A stretch of 64,000 nucleotides of DNA from JAHEFT01 sp963700705 (GCA_963700705.1 CAVOYQ010000004.1:1-64000); one strand, 5' to 3'; positions 29,219-39,437 are shown, counted from the stretch's first letter. Notes: generated by a model not told the origin, from the sequence alone. Made by a program: numbers and translations.

Positions 29219-30252
29219 ATGAGCAGTGATTCACAATTCCTGGACCGGCGTTTGAACGTCGCGCCGATGATGGACTGGACGGACCGTCATTGCCGCTATT
29301 TTCCACCGCCTGCTGGCCCCGTCGGCGCTACTGTACACGGAAATGGTCACGACCGGTGCAATCCTGCACGGCGACCTGGAAAGGCTGATCGGATTCAACC
29401 GCGAAGAGCACCCGCTGGCGTTGCAACTGGGCGGCAGTGATCCGGCGGAACTGGCCGAATCGGCCCGGATTGCGCAAAAGTGGGGCTACGATGAAGTCAA
29501 CCTGAACGTCGGTTGTCCTTCCGACCGGGTCCAGCGCGGACGCTTCGGCGCCTGCCTGATGCTGGAGCCCGCGCTGGTCAGCGACTGTGTCTCGGCGATG
29601 CGGGACGCTGTCGACATCCCGGTCACGGTCAAGACCCGGCTGGGCGTCGATGATTGCTACAGTTACGAGTATTTCAGTGATTTCGTGGGGCAACTGGCGC
29701 AGTCCGGTTGTGACACCTTTATCGTGCATGCCCGCAAAGCATGGCTGTCGGGCCTCAGCCCGAAAGAAAACCGTGATGTTCCGGAACTGCACCACGACTG
29801 GGTCTACCGCCTGAAGTCGGAGCAACCGGGTTTGACGATCGTGCTCAATGGCGGTATCACCAGCGCAGACGGGGTCAGGGAAGCGCTCGACAAGCTGGAT
29901 GGCGTGATGCTCGGCCGGGCCGCTTACCACACGCCGTGGTTGCTGGCCGAACTTGCAGCGTGAACTGTTCGGCGCCGGCGGGGTGGAAAGCCGGGAGGAC
30001 GCGGTCGCGGTCATGACACAATATATCGGCAGGCAAAAAGACCAGGGGGTTCCGGTGAAAAACATCAGCCGCCACGTGCTGGGCTTGTTCCAGGGCCTGC
30101 CGGGCGCCCGGCGCTGGCGGCGTTTCATCAGCGAGAACGCCCACCTCGATGCGGGCAACGACCGTCTGCTGCTGGAGGCGCTGGATTACATGCAGCGCGG
30201 CATCGCGGTTGCGCCCGGTTCAGTCGCGGTTCATGGGAATGCACTAGAATGA
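29219..30252 (+). CDS. dusA: tRNA-dihydrouridine synthase A (two frameshifts)
   Basis: DusA reduces U20/U20a in the tRNA D-loop with FMN. Visible motifs, in order: LNVAPMMDWTDRHCRYF; LYTEMVTTGAILHGD; HPLALQLGGSDPAELAE; EVNLNVGCPSDRVQRGRFGA with the active-site Cys; VTVKTRLGVDD; IVHARKAWLSGLSPKENR; LNGGITS; and the C-terminal helical part VPVKNISRHVLGLFQGLPGA. The PSDRVQ and KTR motifs match DusA rather than DusB or DusC. Frames change at about 29300 and 29955. The ATG at 29219 is chosen because the upstream in-frame Met is in unrelated sequence. Joined length is about 345 residues. Confidence 0.92.
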
Positions 30253-30287
30253 GCACAATGAAATAAACGGTACGACAAGATAACATA

Positions 30288-30517
30288 ATGATAGACGGTT
30301 CGCAGCATTTGCCCTCTCGTCACTGGCCCTGGCCGTGCCGGCGGGCGCGTGGGCCCAGTCCCTGGATGAGGCGGCCGCCCAGGCAGCCCGCCAATACAAC
30401 GCCAAGGTGTTGTCCGCCCGCACGGTGCAGGAGGGCAAGCAGCGGGTCCACGTGATCAAGCTGCTGACCCAGGACGGCGTGGTCAAAACCGTGCGGATTC
30501 CGGTGCGGGACAACTGA
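30288..30517 (+). CDS. Small exported PepSY-like protein (one frameshift)
   Basis: After ATGATAGA a base seems to be missing near 30293-30296; in the corrected frame a signal peptide FAAFALSSLALAVPAGAWAQ follows. The mature part is about 50 residues: SLDEAAAQAARQYNAKVLSA, then VHVIKLLTQDGVVKTVRIP. This short pattern of a helix plus two strands, directly upstream of a PhoP-like regulator and its kinase, is typical of small PepSY-type proteins. It probably acts in the periplasm and may modulate the kinase. The family call is tentative. Confidence 0.55.
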
Positions 30518-30536
30518 GCACTGCGGAGATAGCGCC

Positions 30537-31217
30537 ATGCGAGTATTACTGGTAGAAGACGACCCGCGGCTGCAGGAAACGCTCGGTTCGCATCTGCGCG
30601 CCGCCGGTTATGCCGTCGACCTGTCTTCGGACGGGATCGAAGGGCTGTACCTCGGCGAGGAATTCCCCGTTGACCTGGCGATCATCGACCTGGGTTTGCC
30701 GAAATTGCCCGGGCTCGAAGTGATCCGGAAATTGCGCGAACGCGGACGTGATTTCCCGATCCTGGTGCTGACCGCCCGCTCGGAATGGCAGGACAAGGTG
30801 GCCGGGCTGGAAGCGGGGGCGGATGACTACCTGACCAAGCCGTTTCATGTCGAGGAATTGATGGCCAGGGTCAACGCGCTGATGCGCCGCGCCGGCGGCC
30901 ACGCCCAGCCGCAGGTCGACTTCGGCCCCTTCAGGATCGACCTGACCGGGCAGCGGGTGTTCCGGGACGGCGCGGAAATAGAACTGACCACCTACGAGTA
31001 CAAGGTGCTCAACTACCTGGTGATGCACCCGGACGAGGTGGTCACCAAGACCGACCTGTCCGAACACATCTACGAGGAGGACGCCGACCGCGACAGCAAC
31101 GTGATCGAGGTGTTTATCGGCCGCCTGCGCCGGAAACTGGACCCCGACGGCACGCTCAACCCGATCGAGACACTTCGCGGCAGGGGCTACCGGCTTGCAA
31201 GCATTCTCGCTCCGTAA
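30537..31217 (+). CDS. PhoP/OmpR-family response regulator
   Basis: The 226-residue protein has a receiver domain starting MRVLLVEDDPRLQETL, the phospho-acceptor D51 in IIDLGLPKLPG, and the conserved K near residue 101 in DDYLTKPFHVEEL. The C-terminal winged helix has ELTTYEYKVLNYLV, VIEVFIGRLRRKLD and LRGRGYRLAS. It overlaps the kinase gene, and the kinase has a PhoQ-like HSLKTPLAV box, so a PhoP/PhoQ-like role in sensing Mg2+, peptides or envelope state is likely but not proven. Confidence 0.93.
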   Translation: MRVLLVEDDPRLQETLGSHLRAAGYAVDLSSDGIEGLYLGEEFPVDLAIIDLGLPKLPGLEVIRKLRERGRDFPILVLTARSEWQDKVAGLEAGADDYLTKPFHVEELMARVNALMRRAGGHAQPQVDFGPFRIDLTGQRVFRDGAEIELTTYEYKVLNYLVMHPDEVVTKTDLSEHIYEEDADRDSNVIEVFIGRLRRKLDPDGTLNPIETLRGRGYRLASILAP

Positions 31218-32544
31218 CCGCCTGCTTTTTGCCGCCACGCTGGTGCTGGTCATTGCGCTGGGCCTGGTCGGTTGTCGCGCTGAATGCCGCCAACTACCGT
31301 GGCGCCGTTTCTTCCCTGCAGGCGCGCATGGAGTCCTACGTTTACCTGGTGCTGGCGGCCATGGAAGTCAGTGATGACGGCAAAATGGCGGTTGAAGGGG
31401 ATCTCGGCGATCCCCGCCTGACCCGGCCGGCTTCCGGTGTCTATGTCCGGGTAAGCGGCAGCAAGGATCATTGGGTTTCGCAGTCTTCCCTGGGCCGGTC
31501 GTGGCCGGATCTGCCGCTGGCCGCGCCGGGCCGGATGTCCTTCCTGGAACCCGCACAGGCCGGCGGTGAATTTACCCTGCAGTACGGTATTGGCTGGCAA
31601 CTGGCCGATGGCCGGATCGAGCCGTTCACGGTGTCGGTGCTGGTGGATCAAAGCGAAATAAAGCAGGAGACCAGTGCGTTCCGCCTGGGCTTGTGGCGTG
31701 CCCTGGTCGCCGCGGGCGCAATACTGGTGCTCGCCCAGGTGGTGATTTTCTTCTTCGGCTTCCGTCCGCTGAGCCGGGTTGCCGGTGACGTGGCCCGCGT
31801 CGAATCGGGAGAGGCGGAACGGTTGGAGGGCGATTACCCGAAGGAACTGGAACCGCTGGTCCGCAACGTCAACCGCCTGCTGGAAACCGAGAAATCCAAC
31901 CAGACCCGGATCCGCAACGCGCTGGATTCGCTGGCGCACAGCCTGAAAACGCCGCTCGCGGTGATCCAGGCGGGCTTGCCGGATTACCGGGGCGAGTCGG
32001 CCGGCTTCGATGCAGAGCGCCGTTGATGAAATCAGCCACCTGGTGGCCACCCGCCTGGAACGGGCCGGAAGCACGGCAAGGCGCACGCTGGCCGAACCGG
32101 TTGAGGTTGAACCACAGCTCCGGCGGATTCTGGATTCGCTGCAAAAAGTTTATTCTCACAAAATGATAGAGGCCGGGGTGAAACTGGAACCGGATTTGAA
32201 GTTTTACGGAGAGCAACGCGATTTGCTGGAACTGATGGGCAACCTGCTGGATAACGCGTTTAAATACGGGAAAAACAGAGTCAGGGTCGCCGGCGGCAAG
32301 CTGAGACCCAGTGCTTCCCGCCCGGGCCTGTGGATGCGGGTCGAGGACGACGGCCCCGGAATCGATGAATCGCAATGGGAACGTTTGTTGCAGCGTGGTT
32401 CCCGCGGCGATGAGCAGGTCGAAGGCCACGGCCTGGGCCTGGCCATCGTGATGGAGTTGGTCACGGCCTACCGCGGGGAAGTGTCGATCGGCGCACAGCG
32501 AACTGGGCGGCGCAATGGTCAGTGTCAGCATCCCGGCGGCGTAG
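31195..32544 (+). CDS. PhoQ-like sensor histidine kinase (three frameshifts)
   Basis: The start is probably the TTG at 31195, inside the end of the regulator gene (LQAFSLRNRLLFAATLVLVI). A periplasmic domain (about residues 40-150) follows, then the second membrane helix (LVAAGAILVLAQVVIFFFGF), a HAMP-like segment and the H-box SLAHSLKTPLAVIQAG. The ATPase part has the N-box NLLDNAFKYGK, DDGPGIDESQW and GHGLGLAI. In the last frame it ends ELGGAMVSVSIPAA with a TAG supplied by a REP-like repeat. Frames change near 31262, 32005 and 32505. Joined length is about 450 residues. Confidence 0.9.
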
Positions 32545-32664
32545 GAGCGAATTCATTCGCGATTGAATTTTGAAAATCGCGAACGCGCGACGGCATTCCG
32601 TCAGGGCTTCTTTGCCTTTGGCAAAACCGCCCTTTCTCCATTGCCTGCGCTAATTCGCTCCTAC
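32541..32664. repeat. REP-like palindrome, copy 3 (long loop)
   Basis: The left arm GTAGGAGCGAATTCATTCG starts at 32541 and the right arm TAATTCGCTCCTAC ends at 32664. About 85 bases separate them and contain smaller hairpins (GACGGCATTCCGTC, and TTTGCCTTTGGCAAA). The TAG at 32542-32544 is the stop codon of the histidine kinase. Confidence 0.75.
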
Positions 32665-32685
32665 GCATCAATTCGGAGAATAACC

Positions 32686-33503
32686 ATCGAAAAACAACAC
32701 AAAATCCAGCAACTCCTCGACATCATGGCGCAACTGCGGGACCCGGTCTCCGGCTGCCCGTGGGACCGTGAACAGGATTTCTCGACCATCGCCCCGTACA
32801 CCATCGAAGAAGCCTATGAAGTGGCCGACGCGATCCAGCACGGCCGGATGGACGAGCTGAAGGACGAACTGGGCGACCTGCTGTTCCAGGTGGTGTTTCA
32901 CGCCCGCATGGCGGAAGAACAGCAATGCGTTCGACTTCAGTGACGTGGTGGACGCGGTTTGCGACAAGATGATCCGCCGCCACCCGCACGTGTTCGCCGG
33001 GGAGGCTGAAGCGAAAGCGACCGATCGCCGATGCTGCCGCGCAGACCGACGCCTGGGAACACGCCAAGGCGAAGGAGCGCGAAGCGGGTGGCGCCACCAG
33101 CCTGCTCGACGGCGTGCCCCGCGGCATGGCCGAACTGCAGCGTTCGGTGAAACTGCAGAAACGGGCGGCGCGGGTCGGTTTCGACTGGGGCTCGCCGGAA
33201 CCGGTCATGGAGAAGTTCAGCGAGGAAGCCCTGGAAATGCTCGAAGCCATGCGGTCCGGCGACCGGGAGGCGATGGAGGACGAACTGGGCGACCTGCTGT
33301 TCGTGGTCACCAACCTGGCGCGCCAGCTGAAAATCGACCCGGCCAAGGCCCTGCGCCGGGCCAACACCAAGTTCGAATTGCGGTTTCGCGCGGTGGAAGA
33401 CGCGGCCGGCAGCCGCGCGGCGCTGGAGGCCATGAGCCTGGATGAAATGGAAGAGCTGTGGCAGCAGGTCAAACGCCGCCGCCGGGAGGAGGGCAGCGAA
33501 TGA
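32686..33503 (+). CDS. mazG: Nucleoside triphosphate pyrophosphohydrolase (two frameshifts)
   Basis: MazG hydrolyses (d)NTPs to monophosphates and lowers ppGpp in some bacteria. Two MazG-fold repeats are present. The first has LRDPVSGCPWDREQDF, APYTIEEAYEVADAI and KDELGDLLFQVVFHARMAEE. The second has FDWGSPEPVMEKFSEEALEM and MEDELGDLLFVVTNLAR. Frames change at about 32925 and 33025. No normal start codon is visible: the frame IEKQHKIQQLLDIM begins at an ATC (32686) seven bases after a CGGAG site. Either ATC is a rare start, or a base of an ATG was misread. The stop overlaps rmuC (ATGA). Confidence 0.9.
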
Positions 33504-34756
33504 ACGAATGGCTGATTCAACAGGGCATCGCCAGTCCGCAGATGGGCCTGCTGCTGGGGCTGGCCATCGGCGGGTTCGCGCTGGTCGTCGTGGCGCTGGT
33601 GCTGTCCCGGCGCAACGCCGTGCTGGCGACCCGCCTGTCCGACCGGGAACAGCATTACATGGAGCAGGTGCAAAAACTGGAACAGGCTGAAACCCGCCTG
33701 ACCGAGAACTTCGAGCGCCTGGCCGGGCGGATTTTCGAGGACCGTTCGGAAAAACTCTCCGACCTCAACACCCGGCAACTCGATTCCCTGCTCAAACCGC
33801 TGGGCGAGAAACTGACCGAGTTCCGCAACACGGTCGAACAGGCGCACCGGCAGGAAACCGCCCAGCACCAGGTCATGAAGGAAAAGATCGGCGACCTGGA
33901 GAAACTCAACGACCGCCTGCACGAGGACGCGACCAACCTGTCCCGCGCGTTGACCGGCAACGTCAAGGCCCAGGGCAACTGGGGCGAGCAGCAACTGGAG
34001 CGCCTGCTGGAACTGGCCGGGCTGCAGAAAGGCGTGGAGTACTCCACCCAGTACTCGGTCACCAGCGAAAGCGGCCAGCGCATCCAGCCGGACCTCGTCG
34101 TGCACCTGCCCGAAGGCAAGTCCATCGTGCTCGATTCGAAAGTGTCGCTGGTGGCCTGGACCCGTTACCAGGCCAGCGAGGGCGACGAAGCCGGGCAGGC
34201 CGCGGCCCTGGGCGAGCACATCCTGTCGATCCGGCAGCATATAAAAGGCCTGGGTGAGAAACGCTACGCCGAAATCCCGGAACTCAATTCGCTGGATTTC
34301 GTGCTGATGTTCATGCCCATCGAGGCCGCCCTGATCGCCGCCCTGCAGGCCGACCCGGAACTCGCCGGATTTGCGCTGCGCAACAAGGTGGCGCTGCTGT
34401 CGCCGACCAACTTCCTGGCCACCATGCGCACCGTGGGTTCGGTCTGGTCGGTGCACAAGCAGAACACCAACGCCCAGGAGATCGCCGGCCGGGCCGGTTT
34501 GCTGTACGACAAGTTCGCCGGCTTCGTCGAAAACCTGCAGCAGGTGGGCGACCGCCTCCGCCAGGCCCAGCAGAGTTACGACAAGGCTTTCAGCCAGTTG
34601 TCCACCGGCGCCGGCAACCTGTTGCGGCAGACGGAACAGCTGCGCGAACTGGGCGCTCGCAACAGCCGGCAACTCGATGCAAATCTGGTGGATGAATCCG
34701 GCGTGGAAACGGACCGGGAAAGTTCAGGTTCAACTGAAAATACCGCACATAAATAG
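33500..34756 (+). CDS. rmuC: DNA recombination protein RmuC
   Basis: RmuC limits DNA inversions in E. coli and has a nuclease-like core. The 418-residue protein has an N-terminal membrane helix (MGLLLGLAIGGFALVVVALV), a long coiled coil (about residues 45-150), and the core with GNWGEQQLERLLELAGLQKG, QRIQPDLVVHLPEGK, IVLDSKVSL, LDFVLMFMPIEAAL and LLSPTNFLATMRTV. The ATG at 33500 overlaps the mazG stop, which fixes the start. Confidence 0.95.
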   Translation: MNEWLIQQGIASPQMGLLLGLAIGGFALVVVALVLSRRNAVLATRLSDREQHYMEQVQKLEQAETRLTENFERLAGRIFEDRSEKLSDLNTRQLDSLLKPLGEKLTEFRNTVEQAHRQETAQHQVMKEKIGDLEKLNDRLHEDATNLSRALTGNVKAQGNWGEQQLERLLELAGLQKGVEYSTQYSVTSESGQRIQPDLVVHLPEGKSIVLDSKVSLVAWTRYQASEGDEAGQAAALGEHILSIRQHIKGLGEKRYAEIPELNSLDFVLMFMPIEAALIAALQADPELAGFALRNKVALLSPTNFLATMRTVGSVWSVHKQNTNAQEIAGRAGLLYDKFAGFVENLQQVGDRLRQAQQSYDKAFSQLSTGAGNLLRQTEQLRELGARNSRQLDANLVDESGVETDRESSGSTENTAHK

Positions 34757-34776
34757 TCAGAAATAGTTTATTTTTC

Positions 34777-34805
34777 TTGCATTAGTCTGGTTCAGGTCAA
34801 ATAAT
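34777..34805 (+). promoter_or_regulatory. Sigma-70 promoter of the first IPTL-CTERM gene
   Basis: TTGCAT at 34777-34782 and AATAAT at 34800-34805 are separated by 17 bases. The -10 and spacer length match the promoters of the next three cluster genes, but this one lacks their doubled TTGACA element. Confidence 0.6.
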
Positions 34806-34892
34806 TCAGCGTTAAGGACTGATGCCTGTGTGTCTGCACCCAGGCGTGAAAGGAAAACGATTACAATAAAACTTAATGGTAGGGAGTGCCAT

Positions 34893-37019
34893 ATGAGTAT
34901 CTTGTCGAAACGATCCGGTTTTCTCGGAGCAATCCTGTTTGTAACTACACTGTTGTTTGCCAATTCGGTTTTTGCTCAAACAACCGCCACGGCAAACCTC
35001 TTGATCCAGAAAATTGCCAACGCCCCCACCGTGGTGGCTGGAACCACCCTGGTCTATACCGTCACCGCGACCAATAATGGCCCGGATGAAGCCGTAGATA
35101 TGGTTATCAGCGACACCACGCCAACGGGCACGACGATGTTGTCCTTAGATTTTGTATCAGCTCCCTCTGGTTGTAGTAGCCCAGTACATGGCCTCACCGG
35201 GTCGGTACAATGCGACTTTTACACGGTTCCGAGCGGCGAATCGAGATTTATCCAGTTTACTGTCACGGTGGATCCTGACCAGGCTCACGGGTCGCAGATT
35301 TCCAATACCGCCACTGTTGTTTCAGACACCTATGACCCGGATGACACGGACAACACGACGGATCCACTGCTTACCGACGTAGTCCGCGAATCGCTTCTCT
35401 CCGTGACCAAGACCCCGGATCCAGTCGAGCAGACCGAAGTCGTGGCCGGAACCGAAATGACTTACACGATCAGGGTGAGTAATGCCGGACCATCGGATGC
35501 ATCGAACGTGATCGCCAGCGATACGCTGCCGGCTTTCGTGCTTCCCGTTTCCACCACGGGATGCGATAACGATGACCCAGCCCCCGGCGGTGTGCCAACC
35601 TGTCTGCTGGGCACCATCGCGGCCGGTGAGTACAAGGAATACACGGCTGTACTCGCGGTTAATCCCGCAACGCCAGCGGGTTCTGTTCTGACAAATCGCG
35701 TTACGGTCTCTTCGATTGACGCGCCCGCCAGGCCAAACCCCATGGCTGAGCATACAGTAACGGCTGTGCGCGAATCCGCCATTTCGATCACCAAGACGGC
35801 GGATCCGAGCCCGCTGGTGGCGCAAGGCGGGACCCAGACCTATACCATCGAGGTGAGCAACGGCGGACCGTCGGATGCCAGTAATCTGTTCGTGACGGAA
35901 ACCCTGCCTGCGGGCCTGACGGTCACGGCGATGAACCCGCCCGGTATCTGCAACGGAACGTCGGGTACAGTGACCTGTGCGCTGCCCGGACCGGTCGCGG
36001 CGAATGATTCCTACAGCTTCACCCTCGAACTGGATATTCCTGACGACTTCCCGCTGGGGACGATCACCAATACCTCCAGGGTGGAATGCACCGATCCGGC
36101 CTGCTCCACCAACACCACGCCTGATGATTCTGCGGTACTGGCCGAAGCACAGACGCGCGTTGTCGTGGCGGTGCCTGCTGAAGGCACGGCCCTGATCGCG
36201 GTGCAGAAGTTCTTCAGGGACGGCAACGATGAAACGCCGGTTACGCTCACCCTGGAATGCACCACGGGCAGCTACGCACCGGCAACGGTCGTAGTGAATC
36301 CGGATGAATTCGCGCCGGGCTCAGCGTTTGAGCACATCTTCGTCGTCACCGACATTCCAACGGGTGCGGCGAATGCCTGCACCGTGGTTGAAGAACCGGT
36401 GGCCGGTTACGACGCGACCTATATTTGCGGACAGGACGGTTCGACCAGTACGGTTGACGACACGCTGTGCAACGGTTTTGCCGATTTCACCCCGGGTACC
36501 ACGGCTTGCGGCTGGCTGGACGTGGCTGCAGGCGATTCCAACCTTTGCGGAATCTTCAACGATCCGGCTCCGGTTGAATTTGCCGTGACCAAGGTGTGGG
36601 ACGTCAGCAACACGGGTGGTGATTACGTCAGCCGTGATGCCGAAATCACGATCGGTTGTCACGCTGAAATGTCACCGTACACCTTTGAGGAGGAAGGCCT
36701 CTGGTTTTACACGGTAGACCTGACTGAGGGTTCCTACGTTGGTGGCGAGGCAACAGTGACCGTCAAGGTGATCCCGGATTATGCCGGCAGCTACTGCTTT
36801 GCCGAGGAAGGTAATGTAACCAGCGCGGTGGAAGTGACCAGCGACTGCGGTTCTTTTAAAGAGCCAACAATTGAGGTCTCGGTGGGCCAGGGTGCTGAAT
36901 GCACGATCACCAACACCGTGTTCTTCGAAGGTATCCCGACGCTGAACCAGTATGGCATGGCCCTGATGGCCCTGCTGATGCTGGGTATCGGCATGGTCGG
37001 CTTCAGGCGCTTTGTCTGA
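34893..37019 (+). CDS. Secreted DUF11-repeat protein with IPTL-CTERM tail (cluster gene 1)
   Basis: The protein has 708 residues from the ATG after TAGGGAGTG (an in-frame ATG at 34830 lacks a site). The signal peptide SKRSGFLGAILFVTTLLFA is cleaved near FAQ. Three DUF11-type beta-sandwich repeats follow, recognised by ITKTADPSPLVAQGGTQTYT and VSNGGPSDASNLFVTETLPA patterns, at about residues 35-165, 165-295 and 300-420. A Cys-containing module (VQKFFRDGNDETPVTLTLEC) and a second (VTKVWDVSNTGGDYVSRD) come next. The C-terminus is IPTLNQYGMALMALLMLGI then GFRRFV. This is a sorting-signal layout: motif, hydrophobic helix, basic end. It matches the IPTL-CTERM family, whose IPTLxxWG form is assigned to exosortase H; here W is replaced by Y. 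It is probably a cell-surface or exported protein. No exosortase gene is in the window. Confidence 0.85.
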   Translation: MSILSKRSGFLGAILFVTTLLFANSVFAQTTATANLLIQKIANAPTVVAGTTLVYTVTATNNGPDEAVDMVISDTTPTGTTMLSLDFVSAPSGCSSPVHGLTGSVQCDFYTVPSGESRFIQFTVTVDPDQAHGSQISNTATVVSDTYDPDDTDNTTDPLLTDVVRESLLSVTKTPDPVEQTEVVAGTEMTYTIRVSNAGPSDASNVIASDTLPAFVLPVSTTGCDNDDPAPGGVPTCLLGTIAAGEYKEYTAVLAVNPATPAGSVLTNRVTVSSIDAPARPNPMAEHTVTAVRESAISITKTADPSPLVAQGGTQTYTIEVSNGGPSDASNLFVTETLPAGLTVTAMNPPGICNGTSGTVTCALPGPVAANDSYSFTLELDIPDDFPLGTITNTSRVECTDPACSTNTTPDDSAVLAEAQTRVVVAVPAEGTALIAVQKFFRDGNDETPVTLTLECTTGSYAPATVVVNPDEFAPGSAFEHIFVVTDIPTGAANACTVVEEPVAGYDATYICGQDGSTSTVDDTLCNGFADFTPGTTACGWLDVAAGDSNLCGIFNDPAPVEFAVTKVWDVSNTGGDYVSRDAEITIGCHAEMSPYTFEEEGLWFYTVDLTEGSYVGGEATVTVKVIPDYAGSYCFAEEGNVTSAVEVTSDCGSFKEPTIEVSVGQGAECTITNTVFFEGIPTLNQYGMALMALLMLGIGMVGFRRFV
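35771..36580 (+). repeat. Long direct repeat, copy A (about 810 bp)
   Basis: This stretch of cluster gene 1, covering the last DUF11-type repeat and the first Cys-rich module, is almost base-for-base the same as 38221-39031 in cluster gene 2. Only scattered single changes and the one-base insertion near 38668 differ. Synonymous sites are conserved too, so the copy is recent or kept alike by gene conversion. Confidence 0.9.
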
Positions 37020-37034
37020 CCGGCAGTAACAAGG

Positions 37035-37106
37035 GGTCAGAGCGCTTGCTCTGACCCTGGTTAAACCCAACCCCGCGGCAGGCGACTGCCGCGGGGTTTT
37101 TCTTTT
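37035..37106 (+). terminator. Two-hairpin 3' cassette of cluster gene 1
   Basis: A first hairpin GGGTCAGAGC/GCTCTGACCC lies at about 37034-37057. A second, AACCCCGCGGCAG/CTGCCGCGGGGTT at 37069-37098 with the loop GCGA, is followed by TTTCTTTT. The second is a strong terminator. The same pair follows cluster genes 2 and 3. Confidence 0.85.
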
Positions 37107-37169
37107 AATTGATGCTGATGACGGCTGAAAAATTCTGTTCAGAAGTGGTTAAAAATCGCCGGTATTTTC

Positions 37170-37198
37170 TTGACTTAACTTGACACAGCAAGAATAAT
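37170..37198 (+). promoter_or_regulatory. Sigma-70 promoter of cluster gene 2 with a TTGACA direct repeat
   Basis: TTGACT, a 17-base spacer, AATAAT at 37193-37198. TTGACTTAACTTGACA contains TTGAC twice, 10 bases apart. The leader of about 190 bases contains the inverted repeat AGGGCTGGTA/TACCAGCCCT (37208-37217 and 37249-37258). Confidence 0.7.
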
Positions 37199-37396
37199 CG
37201 GAGGTTAAGGGCTGGTAGATTCGCATCCACGGACAGGACGTGAATAGTTACCAGCCCTATCGACAGTTCGTTCAGAGACGGCGTAAATAAAGCGGTCGAA
37301 CGGCATTTTGGAGTGCATAAGCGAGTAAATACAATAGGATAGGAGCATGGATGTCCCGATTCTTGCGTATTGAAACCAACGGTAGGGAGTGACCAA

Positions 37397-39437
37397 ATGA
37401 GTATCTTGTCGAAACGTTCCAGTTTTCTGGGAGCCATCTTTTTTATAACCGCCATGCTGTTTTCCAGCACTTCGTTTGCCCAGATCGGCACGTTGCGCAT
37501 CTGGACGTATGAAGACACGACCGCGACTTATGCGCAATTCCCGCCTTGGTGCGATCCCGGCACCAATCCGGCCACCTGCATTCCGCGTGATGGTCTTACA
37601 GTGTGTATCGCTGGCCCCACCTGTGTCACTACCGACGCCGATGGACAGGCGATATTCCCGGACCTCACCCAGGGAACCATCCGGGTATGCCTGGAAACGC
37701 CGTCTTACCCGGCCGTTGTGGCGGTTGCGGGAAGTGCGGGCGCTGCCCTGGTTGGCGATCAATGCATAGATGCCGATCTTAACGGTGCTGATATCGGCAA
37801 AGCCATGTACGTGGAAGATGCCGCAGCTGACCTGTCCATCACCAAGGTGAGCAACCCCGTCAGCGTCACCGTTGTAGCCGGAACCAACCTGATGTACACG
37901 ATCACCGTGACCAATCTGGGTCCGAATGAAGCAACCGGAGTGGAAGTCGGGGATTCTCTTCCCCTTGGTCTCTTTGGCCCTTGCTCCTGGACCGCCGGGG
38001 AGACTGGCGGAGCCACAGGCTTTTCAGCGTCTGGCAATCAGAGCATCGCCGACAGCTCGATAACCATGCCAAACGCCAGTATCATCACCTACGATTTGAC
38101 ATGCCTCATTCCTTCCGATACGGATAACGGTTTAAATCTGTTCAATAAAGTTGGCGTTGCCTTTGTTGACGATCCGGACCTGAGCAACAACAATTCACAG
38201 GTAAGCAACCTCGTTGTCCGCGAATCCGCCATTTCGATCACGAAGACGGCGGATCCGAGCCCGCTGGTGGCGCAAGGCGGGACCCAGACCTATACCATCG
38301 AGGTGAGCAACGGCGGACCGTCCGATGCCAGTAATCTGTTCGTGACGGAAACCCTGCCGGCGGGCCTGACGGTCACGGCGATGAACCCGCCCGATATCTG
38401 CAACGGAACCTCGGGTACGGTGACCTGTGCGCTGCCCGGACCGGTCGCGGCGGGTGATTCCTACAGCTTCACCCTGGAACTGGATATTCCGGACGACTTC
38501 CCGCTGGGGACGATCACCAATACCGCCAGGGTGGAATGCACCGATCCGGCCTGCTCCACCAACACCACGCCTGAGGAGTCTGCGGTACAGGCCGAAGCAC
38601 AGACGCGCGTTGTCGTGGCGGTGCCTGCTGACGGCACGGCCCTGATCGCGGTGCAGAAGTTCTTCACGCGACGGCAACGATGAAACGCCGGTAACGCTGA
38701 CGCTGGAATGCACCACGGGCAGCTACGCACCGGCAACGGTCGTAGTGAATCCGGATGAATTCGCGCCGGGCTCAGCGTTTGAGCACATTTTCGTCGTCAC
38801 CGACATTCCATCGGGTGCGGCGAATGCCTGCACCGTGGTTGAAGAACCGGTGGCTGGCTACGACGCGACCTATATTTGCGGACAGAACGGTTCGACCAGT
38901 ACGGTTGACGACACGCTGTGCAACGGTTTTGCCGATTTCACCCCGGGTACCACAGCTTGCGGCTGGCTGGACGTGGCGGCAGGAGATTCCAACCTGTGCG
39001 GAATCTTCAACGATCCGGCGCCGGTTGAACTGGCTGTTTCCAAGGTATGGGCTGTCAGCGATGCAGGTGGCGGTGATGCCGTCAACCTGGCAACAGAAAT
39101 TGTAATTTATTGCGACTCAGAAATCGTAGGCGGCTACCCTGATGATGGCGACTGGTACTATCAGCAGTACATCGTTGGCGATGCGACGGTGACGGTTAAT
39201 GTATATCCGGTCTTTGATGGTTCAACATGCTGGGTCGAGGAGCCTAATGTAGAAAGCTCTGTAGAGGTAGACAATGGTTGCGAGTCCGTGGATATCGAAC
39301 TTGGCCAGGATGCTGCCTGCATGATCACCAACACGGTGTTCTTCGAAGGCATACCGACGCTGAACCAGTACGGCCTGGCCATCATGGCCCTGCTGATGCT
39401 GGGTATCGGCATGGTCGGCTTCAGGCGCTTTGCCTGA
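37397..39437 (+). CDS. Secreted DUF11-repeat protein with IPTL-CTERM tail (cluster gene 2, one frameshift)
   Basis: The ATG at 37397 has the same TAGGGAGTG-type ribosome site as cluster gene 1, and the first nine residues (MSILSKRS with F/G following) are nearly the same. The signal peptide ends near FAQ. A unique N-terminal part with paired cysteines (about residues 28-145; PPWCDPGTNPATC) precedes two DUF11-type repeats, and then the same Cys-rich modules as gene 1. The tail is IPTLNQYGLAIMALLMLGI and GFRRFA. The frame breaks at about 38668 (TTCACGCGACGG where gene 1 has TTCAGGGACGG), which is a one-base insertion relative to gene 1. The joined protein has about 680 residues. From 38221 to 39031 the DNA is nearly identical to cluster gene 1. 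Confidence 0.85.
38221..39031 (+). repeat. Long direct repeat, copy B (about 810 bp)
   Basis: This is the second copy of the repeat at 35771-36580, offset by about 2450 bases. Identity falls off abruptly at its 3' end, where gene 2 changes to a different last module (VSKVWAVSDAGGGDAVNLAT) that in turn resembles cluster gene 4. Confidence 0.9.

Noticed and set aside
32723..34672. A 649-codon open frame on the minus strand
   Set aside because: It is the antisense of mazG and rmuC, and arises from high GC at third codon positions.
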